DNA of 64,000 nucleotides from Valencia hispanica (taxonomy: Eukaryota > Chordata > Actinopteri > Cyprinodontiformes > Valenciidae): the NCBI GenBank assembly GCA_963556495.2, contig OY747702.1:26279403-26343402 (forward strand). The letters run 5' to 3'. Shown here one piece after another: positions 1 through 9,584 of this stretch. A program made the position numbers and the translations under genes. The notes beneath the pieces were generated by a model that was given only the letters and a program-made list of their open reading frames with translations, searched no databases and was not told the origin of the DNA. Within the stretch, counting starts at the first letter, position 1. The number at the start of each line of letters is the position of its first letter.

Positions 1-184
1 CTTTGTAATGCAATGTAATCTTGTTGTTGTTAAAGACAGTTATTAGTTCACACCCTCACTTACAATTACTCAAAATATGCATTGCAGTCTCAGCAACTGT
101 TTTAAAAGAGGGGAAACATTTCTGTTTTATTTTAAAACATTTAGCAGAAAGAAGGGGCGGGACATGCATTTCTTTCTTTTTTTT

Positions 185-276
185 ACTGTGAATCCTTGAT
201 TTATGGGTGCCACCCCAGCAGAACTAGGTTCCCCTCCTGTGCCACCCCTGAAAAAAATAGTCTGGACACGCCACTG
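185..276. mobile_element. hAT-like transposon terminal fragment
   Basis: The stretch ends in ...GGACACGCCACTG at 276. Its reverse complement starts CAGTGGCGTGTCCAGAC, followed by a T run and CAGGGGTGGCAC, which is the look of a fish hAT terminal inverted repeat (CAGNGGCG type). Only one end is seen; the rest is upstream of the window or lost. No transposase is visible. The family assignment rests on the remembered terminal motif only. Confidence 0.45.
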
Positions 277-1604
277 CAGATGCTACCCTGAATCTTTCGA
301 AACTTTGATTCATTTTAGCCACTCTTCTGGCTTTTTAAAGACAAACTTTGTGACTTGAAATGCCGTTGGGGCTGCTGCGGCCCTTCTATTTCGTAGCTTT
401 GCACTTGCAGCGCTCGTTTCTTCGGGTTTACAACGCAAGTTCACTCCGGTCAGTAAGAGCAAGTACTTCTGCTGATATCTTGCCCTCTCCAGCCAACTTC
501 TGACACTATGTCTTGTTAGTTGTAAATGTAGAGTAGACGAGTCAATATGAGCCTGAGGTGACTCTGAACCAGTTCTGGCAGCTATTTTTAGTTCCTCTTA
601 AAGGAGTAATAACCTAGTATTACCTTGGATACCCACGCTCTATTATAGTCTTTCAGGCCCTTCTAAAAAAGAAAAGTTGAAAAAAGTGAAAAAAATAAAC
701 AGAGCTCCTCTGACCCTTATTTCTGAAGGTATTATTGTCTCGCGAGATCTGATGCAATATTTTGGCTGTTGTGGACGGTCATTGTAATAATGCAAATGAG
801 GGGTGCGCACAATAGCCACATTAGCAGTTAGCTGCTGTTTGTTACACACAGTATAGCAATAAAAACACAGCCTTACCATTTCAATTGCAGGCAAGTCTCT
901 GAATGTTGGAATGGCCCCTTTTTCCAAACGGAGCTCGGGTTCGTACTTCAAATCGGAATTCAGTAATGGCGGCGCTCGACTGAATATGAGGGAGAGAGGA
1001 GTAGGTCGGGCTTCCTGCAGCATAGGTCTGCAATGTCCATATATGGTATATCCTGCGCCGACTTGACGTCAAGTTGGCCAGAAATTTAACATTGCGTATT
1101 TGAGTGCACGTGGGCTGGTTGATGAACCCGAGGGTAAACAAACGCTTCAAACAAACTCTATCAGTTTCCCGGCCAGTGTATAATCGTTAGGCAAACATAA
1201 CAGACATTTTTTCTCGTGGAATAGTGAAAATTACAGGTCATGGCTCCTTTAACCAGTCACCCCCCCGAGCATTCAGGGACAGTGTATAGGCAAAGCCACT
1301 ACCATAACACTAATGTGGTCTTTTGGGGATTTTGAACACCAGGAGTTGTAGAGAACAACAAAAAACTGTTTCTTTGTTTACATGTGTATTTAAAAGTATT
1401 TACTGAGCTGCACTTCTAGTAAAAAGCTTTCCAGCTCAATCAAAACTCCCTCTCTGTCAACCATTGCTCCTTTAGTGGCTGTGCGCTGAAGTAAATAACT
1501 GTCATTGACCAGAGATGTCACTGCAATGGTATTGAAGCCCGCCAGAAAAGGTCTGCACCCCCTGCTGTCATGGTGGGGAATTGCTTTGCAACACATAGAC
1601 ACCA
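277..1604. other. No recognised gene or repeat
   Basis: This is unique-looking, moderately AT-rich DNA. Short open frames on the minus strand (643-1150) include a segment reading GAIPTF before a GTAAGG donor-like site, faintly like the end of a THAP domain, but the zinc-binding C2CH residues are not visible. I see no supported feature. Confidence 0.4.
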
Positions 1605-1928
1605 ACGGAGAAGTATAAAAGGCAAGGCAAGGCAAGGCAAGGCAATTTTATTTGTATAGCACACTTTCAACAGCAGGGCAATTCAAGGTGCTTTACATGA
1701 TTTGGTGATTTAAAAGAAACACATAAAAGAAACACACATTATACATGATACACAATAAAGCAAGAGAAAGAAAAAAAAGCAAGAGAGCATGAACACATTT
1801 CATACATATAACATCAAGCATTTACTCAAAGGCAATTCTAAACAGATGGGTTTTTAGGAAAACGGAGGAAAACGTCTCCGTCAACATGTGTGCGTGTGGG
1901 TGCAATCTTGCTGACGGAGAAGTATAAA
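1605..1928 (-). mobile_element. LINE-tail (L2-type) retroposed fragment with 15-bp target duplication
   Basis: A (GGCAA)n run at 1621-1644 is followed by TTTATTTGTATAGCACA and by GGCAATTCAAGGTGCTTTACA. This is the reverse complement of the standard 3' tail of fish L2-type LINEs; the same tail occurs in plus orientation at 21536-21600. The insert is flanked by perfect 15-bp direct repeats, ACGGAGAAGTATAAA at 1605-1619 and 1914-1928, as expected for target-primed reverse transcription. It is 5'-truncated to about 290 bp and non-coding. A SINE sharing the L2 tail is the alternative. Confidence 0.75.
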
Positions 1929-1934
1929 CTAGGC

Positions 1935-3474
1935 TTAAAGCAACACTAAGTAAGTTTTGCTCTCTGGGTCCCCCTACAGTTGGGAAAAATTTATTGTTTT
2001 CTACTACTGTCGTAAAATCTATTATGGTTATACCAGGGGATTCACATTTACAAGCGATACCCTCTAACGTTACAGATTTTCATGTCTTGGGCAGCCTTTA
2101 TGTCAAATGTCTTCATCCCAGATACATTTTCTATATTTCAGCATGTCATATGTACGGCAGCGTAGAGCTGTCAGCCATATAATAAAGAAATTAGACCGCA
2201 TCATGTTATAACATTATTGTAACAACTTGAAAACCACTTGAAACTAAAACGTTATAACGTGATAGTTTATTGTAAAAACGTGAAACTATAACGTGATACG
2301 GTCTAATTTCTTTATCATATGGCTGACAGCACTATTCTGATTATCTGTGCTACCTCCTCAGAATGTCCTACTGTAGCGCGCATCTGTCAGTGCTACCCCT
2401 TGAAAAGTATGTTTACATGCCGAAAACAACAACTGTTAGCTTTAATGTTAAACATAATCATCGGAAAATATTTTTCAAGTGACGGGATTGAAGTGGCGGT
2501 TTAGCAGTAATGCCAAACATAGCAAAAAATTATGAATAACACAAACTTTTCTTTCAATCTACAGAACATGCTACCCGTTTAATGTAAAGCTAAAACTAGC
2601 ACATAAAGATGCACTAAAAACCATGATCAGAATATCCTACTTGATAAATAGGCCTATAGATGAATAGCACACTCTGGAAATCTGTTAGTTTGTAAAGCAG
2701 CTAATGAATATATACCAAGCCAGTAAGACTTGGAGCAGATAGCAGTATTATTCCTCCAAAATATTAAAATGTAGTAGCCTATGATTATAAGCACAAATAG
2801 CCCGCAAAATACACCGCATTTACTGTACGACTCAAATTAATGGGACTTGTTCACATGCAGTGTAACGATATCACAGAAGTGAAACTAACATACAAGGGCT
2901 GTCATGTAAACTTGAAACTAGTAGCTTAAGAAAAGCCTTAAAATATTTTTAATAAAAATTAGCCAGTAATGAAATAATTTGAATAAAACTCACCGTAAAC
3001 TTCAAAGAAATAAAACAGACGAAATGGATCTTCCAGGCAGGAATTCTTGATGACAGATTTGCTGAGTAAGCGAATTGTGACGTAACATCGAAATGTGCAT
3101 GCAGGTAGCACAGATAGTCGGAACACCGGTGTACAGATGAATACAGTTTTGGCTCCGTCATGATGACAATTGTTCAAGCTACCTGCTGCTAGGTATCTTC
3201 CATTTATATGTACCTGCTGAGTATGCTCCACCCAGAGAGCCTTGCAGGACGCTGCACCTACCGGGTTTTGTGAAGCCTGCCGTAAAGCAAGTCGGATTTG
3301 AACTACAAAACCGCTACCAGACGACCCAAAGTTACATAGTGCTGTTATGGCCGATAGAGGGCCGCAAAGCGAATGCAGAAGTGCCGTTTCACCCTGTTAT
3401 GAGTTGATCAACCACTGACACGAGTTCGGAAACATTATTTTAAGGTAAAAAAAAACTCTTTAGGGTTGCTTTAA
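1935..3474. mobile_element. TTAA-bounded DNA element, 1.5 kb
   Basis: The left end reads TTAA-AGCAACACTAAG (1935 on). The right end read in reverse is TTAA-AGCAACCCTAAAG (from 3474). The TTAA at both edges suits a piggyBac-type target duplication. No transposase is visible, so it is a non-autonomous element. It holds a small palindromic element at 2167-2330 and otherwise AT-rich non-coding DNA. The TTAA pattern is seen directly; superfamily placement is inference. Confidence 0.6.
2167..2330. repeat. Short palindromic MITE
   Basis: This inverted repeat has arms of about 45 bp: CTGTCAGCCATATAATAAAG reads outward-in from 2168, and its near-perfect reverse complement ends at 2329 (CTTTATCATATGGCTGACAG). 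The arms continue through ATTAGACCG and GTTATA motifs. The whole unit is about 164 bp, has no coding potential, and could fold into one hairpin. It lies inside the TTAA-bounded element. Confidence 0.65.
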
Positions 3475-4883
3475 CTATCACAGCAGAATAATGAGAATCA
3501 TCTGCTTTACATGTCAGGTAATTGTTCTCAATCCAATAAGACGATGTACCCTCTCTGATAACTCTGAAGTGATCTTCACATGCTGACGCACAGATAGGAC
3601 TTAATGACTCAAAGAGTGCTGCTCTCCTCCTAAACTGAAACTGTTCATAAAGAGAGAGGATAATGGTGAAAGAGAAAAAATAAAGACTATAAGCACAACT
3701 TCCTAGCCTTGCTATGCTGTTGGTGTGGAAAGCTACATTAGAAATTCAAGGCAACGTAACATTGGTTTAATTGTAAGATTAGCTCCAATTGTTTGTTTAT
3801 TGACTGGCTGTTAACATCCTCGTTTTCTCCTCATTAACTGATAAAACACAGCTTTGCTGCACATAACGTTTTGTTGAAAAGGTGGAAGAATGTTCATTTA
3901 AGGTAAACACCTTTTTCTGAATGTATTTATACTTAAAAAAACACACTCAGTGGTTTTTTTTCTGCAGTAATTTGGGGTAACATATAATATTTAATCATCT
4001 GTGATAATAGATTACCTGAATTTATGCTTTTTGGTGTTCTCTTAGCTCAGATGTAAAAAATAAATAAAAACATTGCCTCGTGATTTTACTTGCATGGTTG
4101 AGCAAACCAATGTTCTTTACTGCTTTCCCTGGAGCTGATGGGTAATATGCAAAACTGCTCAGGTTGCACTCTGCAGAAACCCTAAATTTCCTGCGAACAA
4201 ATGAAAGGACCTCATAAGGGCTGTGATTAGGAAATGAGGTGCTGTTGTTGTGAAGCTGTGCACCACCACATCCCTTTTGCCTTCTCAGCATTCCCGTCAC
4301 ATGTCCTGACACGTCACACTTTTACGCTTTCCCATAAAAACTGAGATCATCAAAGCCACCTGCGCTGAATCTCTAAGGCTCAGCACTTTTAACAAACAGA
4401 CAAAGAAATGACTTTCACACTTGATAGTCTTTGTTAAAATATACAAAGCAGTTGAATCCAGCGAAAGATTCTACATCCCATTGAAAGCTGAAGGTTGAGG
4501 TGAGCATTGATTAGTGGCAGCAGAGCAGGTCATGCCCCACCGCTGCATCAATACGTCAAAGTTGCCCTTTTACTCAGCACAGTCCCAGTAGTGACTGCAG
4601 ATTGCTTGGCTTTTAAAATGTAGGACTAATGACAAAAATATTGGGCCATAAGGAAAAAATACGGAGAGGTGATAATTTAAATGGAAACCTGAACCCTTAA
4701 AGTGAGATCTATTACACCATGTAGGGCATTTTGCTGAATCCATATTGGCTTGTTCTTAGTGGTTAGTGCAATCCTATACTAAAACACGTGAACAGTAGAT
4801 GGAGTGAATCTACACACTGGCATTCTCACACACCAAGCCCTGCACACATGAATAGAATAAAGTCAGACAACTCATCTCTAAAA
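3475..4883. other. No recognised gene or repeat
   Basis: AT-rich DNA with scattered short open frames only. I see no splice-flanked coding segment, RNA gene, terminal inverted repeat or LINE tail. Confidence 0.4.
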
Positions 4884-5809
4884 TATAGAGATTTAACAAG
4901 ACCCCAAAACAATTTTTTTTTGCCTATAAACTGTATAAATGGGTATTTACCAATGCAATCTTTCAGTCTCTGGAGATTTTTAAAATTTTTTGTGTAAACT
5001 TGTTTAATTCTACACTTTTTGGTCTAAAAACGTCTTAGTGCTGCCCTCTTAGGGTTGAACTGAGGCTACTGCATTTGAATTTTGTGATTGGTGGAGAGCG
5101 GTACATCTTTACGTCACAGGCATCGACTGTGTCACAGGCATGGTCTCACGGACACGCCCCGTTGGTTTGGGTATAAAACCATCTCTGACATACTGGCCCC
5201 GTGGCGAGTTTGGAGTTGGATTGCGTTTTTCAGGTTTCCATTATTATCACATTAGCACTTAGTTAGCATAGCTAACATACTGTTTTGAACGTTATCCTAT
5301 GTTAGCATTACCACTCAGAGACAGGACCCATCCTGTCTCTCTCTGCCTCACCAACACCGGCAGCGCCAGCCTCGGGCAGCGCTGACTCAGCTCCCTGAAC
5401 CAGCGGCTCGAATTGATACGGATCTAGGCCGCTGGGCTCCATAAAGTCTCCCTCTACCTCCGGTGACGACGGAGGAGATCCGCTGGTTCAGGGCGCCGAG
5501 TCAGCGCTGCCAGAGGCCGGTGCTGCTGAGGCAGAGGGAGACAGGAAGAGTGATAATGCTAACATAGGCTAACGTTCAAAACAGATGAACGTCGATCAGA
5601 TCTTGCTTTGATCACAGTCCATGTTTCAGTGTCAGATTAAGCGAGCTGTCACTGTCCTCCTGAATACACCCCCACGTTCCCCCCTCCGCTCTTCCTCCAC
5701 ACTTTGCCACGCCTCTCCGTACCTCCTGGCACCGCCCACTTTGTAGAATTTTTCAAATGTTGTCTGGGGGCGGGGTTTTTATTTTTCATGGGGTTCAGTT
5801 ACACTTTAA
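4884..5809 (+). mobile_element. TTAA-type MITE, diverged member, carrying a foldback
   Basis: The right end is ...GGGGTTCAGTTACACT-TTAA (TTAA at 5806-5809). A degenerate matching left end (AGATTTAACAAGACCCC) lies near 4888. Inside, the motifs TATAAATG, TAAAAACGTCTTAGTG and GGTATAAAACCAT followed by CGAGTTTGGAGTTGG parallel the related copy at 38797-39257, so it is the same broad family. A 305-bp GC-rich foldback (5280-5584) interrupts it. The left boundary is approximate. Confidence 0.5.
5280..5584. repeat. GC-rich foldback, arms about 105-127 bp
   Basis: The arms 5280-5406 and 5480-5584 are imperfect reverse complements. CTGTTTTGAACGTTA at the left pairs with TAACGTTCAAAACAG at the right, and GCAGCGCTGACTCAG pairs with CGAGTCAGCGCTGC. 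The loop (5407-5479) is about 73 nt. The interior is rich in CpG and CAGCG-type words, unlike the AT-rich surroundings. No reading frame spans it. Confidence 0.7.
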
Positions 5810-6202
5810 AAAGCAACTCACTGCCCCAACCTGAGTCTAACACAGCCCACATTTCCTGTTTGAAAAATTCCCCAAAAGGAGGTGTTGCCTGGCAGACCAA
5901 GGGACAGCAAGGGGAGAATGCTGGGCTGCGTTAACACTTCCTTGCTATTCCAACTCCAACTCGCTACGGAGGCATGGTTGAGACTCGGCTTGTTTTATAA
6001 CCCACGGCGGTAGGATGGCTAACCTCAGCCATCACTGCAGAGCGAACAGCAACACCCACTGGCATTTCTTGGTAGTAAATTTATATTTTTACTCAAATGT
6101 ACTAAAATACCAAAAATAATGCCCAGACATGTAGACAGCACTATTACACTCATTTATACAGTTTTTCAGCAAAACAAAAGTTGGGGGTGAGTTGATCTTT
6201 AA
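5806..6202 (-). mobile_element. TTAA-type MITE (same family as 38797-39257)
   Basis: Read on the minus strand it starts TTAA-AGATCAACTCACCCCC (from 6202) and ends ...GAGTTGCTT-TTAA (5806). In between, GTTATAAAACAAGCCGAG, AGCGAGTTGGAGTTGGAATA and GGCAACACCTCCTTTT closely follow the copy at 38797-39257 base for base. It shares its left TTAA with the preceding element, so the two sit end to end in opposite orientation. Non-coding. Confidence 0.75.
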
Positions 6203-6644
6203 GGACTAAGGCTTACTTTGAGGAACTGGGATTGAGGCTGAATTAACTCTGAAAGCTGATTAAGAACATCAGTTGCTGGGTGTTCAAAGAATCAGTTCAC
6301 AATGCAAAGCTGAAGGGAAAATAAAGTATTGTGTTAATAAAGTATTGTATTGAAAATATTTTGCTGAACTAGAAATCAATCATGTTTTGGACAATTGATT
6401 CTTAACATTGTGTTAACCAGCCATCACAGTGACTTTTTCAATGGACTGATGGGCTACCAAGATGGTGGCTTAAAACAAATGTCAATGACCAATATGGCCA
6501 CGTGACTGCATACGTGATGATGTCATATCTGGAATTATTGGCACAGCTTGATGTCAAAGAAATACTAGTGCTGCAGTACCATTTAGCAACCCCTTTTACT
6601 CCCGAATGTACCTTTTTAATTACTATTAATACCACTGTTAATGT
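6203..6644. other. No recognised feature
   Basis: About 440 bp of AT-rich DNA between two transposons. Nothing supportable was seen. Confidence 0.4.
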
Positions 6645-7790
6645 TAGGGATGTTCCATCTGGGTGCCTCACAATTTTGATTTGATTATGATTCGGATGCT
6701 ACAATTAAATTATAAAATGACTATTTTTGTTGCATATTTTTTTCCCCATTTAGGGTTTTTTCTTCATTCCTTCAATGGTTACTTTCTACTCTTAAATCCA
6801 TTCAGTTTCCATTAATGCAAGTATCCAAACCATTTGATTTCCATAAAAGAGGAAACTTGGTCTAATCCTTAAACACATCAATCATATTCTGTTTACTAAA
6901 AGAAGACTTTGATTTTGACATATTTATAGTATACCTGCTCTATGTGGTTAAAAAGAAAAATTAAATTAACTTCAGATCAGCCTTTACAAGTCAACCATTA
7001 CAGAAATGACATCAAAATGGAAATGGAAATAATTAATCTTCTATATTAGAAAATAAACTTATAACAATAATAGCTCCTTTTTTAAGCCATACAAGACAGA
7101 AAGTACATAAAATTCTGAAATTATATTCTGAGAAAATAAATATTTTTTATTTAAAGTAATGGAAAATAAAAAGCAGCAATCTCCTAAAGACACTTCATCT
7201 ATACTCCAGTCTTAAGTTGACAGCGGAAAAAAACTAATACAGAACTCTAACTTTGCACAGCGTTTTCATAGTTTTTGTGTTAGTTTGAGCAATGGGATGT
7301 TTGCCACCTGTCATACACAGAAACAAATCTGCCATCTATGAGTACGGTGCTCTCCATCACACATTAGTTGCGACCGGGATGGTATGAAGTAAATTTCCTT
7401 TGTCTTTCATACTTCAAGCTACACTTGGGCTGACGTCTGGTAAACATGAGCTGCTCTGTGCTGCGCTTGGGGAGGGTGCCCCAGACAGCTCCGTGGACAT
7501 GTACGGGAAAAAGATGTTGCTGCTAACATGATACACAACACCACAGACGCTTGCTTCACAACTAAAGTGCAAAATATGTCCTGTATTTTGTAAATTTTGC
7601 GGTGCATGGCTAAAATATTAACTCTAGCGATGATGTTTCCGCCGATCCATCCCCTAAAAACGTTTGTGCAGCACACCGGACTTTTGTTACACTCATTTAA
7701 TTATTATGAAAAACAGTAAACACTTTTGAATCGCTATCAATTTTGCATGTTTCACATCGCAATTAATTATGGTGAATTGGCACACCCCTA
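6645..7790. mobile_element. hAT-like non-autonomous transposon, 1.15 kb
   Basis: The left end TAGGGATGTTCC with CACAATTTTGATTTGATTATG inside it mirrors the right end, which reads in reverse TAGGGGTGTGCCAATTCACC with ATTAATTGCGATGTG behind. The flanking octamers GTTAATGT (6637-6644) and ATTAATAT (7791-7798) match at 6 of 8 positions, consistent with an aged 8-bp hAT target duplication. The interior is AT-rich with no recognisable transposase. Confidence 0.6.
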
Positions 7791-8270
7791 ATTAATATGT
7801 TCATTAGCAGTGGTGACGTGTTACAGCAGATTGCAGCATTAAAAGAACGAATTGTGTGGAAAACAGTAATGTTAGTAGCTACCATATCATAATTATCAAA
7901 GCGTTTACCATTAGCAGCTGAGGCATCAGAGACAATATACCACCTTTATAAGGAACAAGCGGACATATTTTATGCAGGTTAGTGAGAGGAGAGGAAAGAA
8001 AAACTCAAATGAAACACAGTAAGCTCACATTACAGGAGTAAAGTGACTTATATCCAGTCATCATTTTTACAAAACAAGTTTGTAAATCTAAGGCTCAGTG
8101 GCCTGTTTGTAATCAAGCAGTTTGCACCACACAAGGAAATAAACAATATAAACAATATAGAACTGAGAGGATGAGCTGCTGCTGAGATCTCGCGAGAGCT
8201 GTGCGTAAGTAATATGGCGGTAAACTGGTAAAACAAACAAACTCAGGTAAAAACAAACCATAACATTTGA
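7791..8270. other. Flank / possible L1 5' leader
   Basis: No gene recognised. The part nearest the L1, including CTCGCGAGAGCTGTGCG near 8189 and AATATGGCGG near 8211, may belong to the LINE 5' UTR, but its true 5' end cannot be fixed because no target duplication was found. Confidence 0.3.
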
Positions 8271-8309
8271 GCCAAATATAGCAAACGTTTAATAATAATA
8301 ACCATTATT

Positions 8310-9179
8310 TTGTATTTCTCCATAAACAAACTGGACGAGGAAACCTTGCACAGCCTGGAAAGCTACTTGGACGAGTGCTTTGACAACATTGTTATGGGCA
8401 AGCCACAGAAATCCACCTCTGCTATGCCGACAAGCACACCATCACAAAAACGCACTCGCTCTGAGGCCAGCACCTCCACAATCTCTCCAGAGAAAAGCTA
8501 CAGCGATGTCCTGGACTCAATAGATAAGAAGCTAACCAGCCTAGACGCGCGTCTGGCCCTGGTTGAGGTTCTCCATAAAGAATTTCAAGCTCTAAGGGAA
8601 TCTCTAGACTTCAGCCAACAACAGGTAGCATCGCTCGCTGCAGAAAACCAAACACTTAGGGAGAGTGTAAAGAAACTCACCGAGGGGATGACGCAGCTGT
8701 CCGGAGAAAGGAAGAGGATGAAAGAAACTATCTTGGATATACAGGCCAGGGGAATGCGGGACAATCTTGTTTTTTCCGGGATCCCAGAACAAGCTGAGGA
8801 CGACGCTGAATCCACCGTCCAAGATTTTCTCCAACATCAGTTAAAGCTCCCAAGCGACACGGTAAAAAACATCACTTTTCACCGAGTCCACCGCCTAGGA
8901 GGTAAGAAGCCCAACAACAGCCGGCCGCGACCTATTGTTGCTAAATTTGAGCATTATAAGCAAAAAGAGCAGGTCAGAGGCCAGGGCAGAGAGCTGCGGG
9001 GAACGAATTACAGGGTTAATGATCAATATCCGAAGGAAATCCTGGATAGAAGGCGTGTTTTGTTCCCAATCAGGAAGAAATTTATCAGTGAAGGCACCAG
9101 AGCTACAGTAGCAGTAGATAAACTGTATGTTAATGGGCAGCTGTTCAGGGACCCCCAGCTTACTCTTTGGCTTTATTAG
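8310..9179 (+). CDS. L1 ORF1 protein (start codon lost)
   Basis: This encodes the nucleic-acid chaperone of the L1 ribonucleoprotein, which binds LINE RNA and is needed for retrotransposition. The frame is open for 289 codons. A Ser/Thr-rich N-terminus (about residues 35-65) is followed by a coiled-coil stretch (about 70-150; LAAENQTLRESVKKL heptads). Then come an RRM-like core (about 150-220; RDNLVFSGIPE, ITFHRVHRLGG) and a basic C-terminal domain (RRVLFPIRKKF). There is no ATG at the 5' edge: the frame is open from 8271 and the first in-frame ATG is at 8394, residue 29. The LDEETLHSLE segment suggests the original start was the codon now reading CTG at 8331 (inference). A stop at 9177-9179 precedes a roughly 400-nt spacer before ORF2. 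Confidence 0.85.
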   Translation: MYFSINKLDEETLHSLESYLDECFDNIVMGKPQKSTSAMPTSTPSQKRTRSEASTSTISPEKSYSDVLDSIDKKLTSLDARLALVEVLHKEFQALRESLDFSQQQVASLAAENQTLRESVKKLTEGMTQLSGERKRMKETILDIQARGMRDNLVFSGIPEQAEDDAESTVQDFLQHQLKLPSDTVKNITFHRVHRLGGKKPNNSRPRPIVAKFEHYKQKEQVRGQGRELRGTNYRVNDQYPKEILDRRRVLFPIRKKFISEGTRATVAVDKLYVNGQLFRDPQLTLWLY

Positions 9180-9584
9180 TCATCTAACACTGGTCAGATA
9201 CGAGTTGTTTTATCAGTCAACTATAATCTAATGTTAGCACAGCTCTCTAAAGTTGTTTACATTACTCAATGTGGGCGGGGCCAGGGCTAAGCACTGGGAT
9301 ACTGGCTCTTTTTTCTTTTCTCATCTTCACATGTCTATCACCAAATGTCTTTGTCACTCATTTTTCCTTCTTTTATCACTCACACACACAAATAATTTTT
9401 TTCATAATATAACTATTTCTTTCTCTCTCACCCTTCACACCTTCACAACTTTCTTCTATTTCTCTCTTTCTTATATCTCAGCTTTTGGATTTTCAATCAG
9501 GCAACCCCAAGCACAAACTAATAATACACCTTTGTTTATCTGTTTCCATGGTGATATGGACTTTACAACTTTTATCTCAAAACT

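Noticed and set aside
643..1150. Minus-strand open frames with a GAIPTF segment before a GTAAGG donor-like site, faintly like the end of a THAP domain
   Set aside because: The Cys2-Cys-His zinc ligands and the N-terminal Met-Pro start of THAP are not found in a consistent frame, so similarity is too weak to call.
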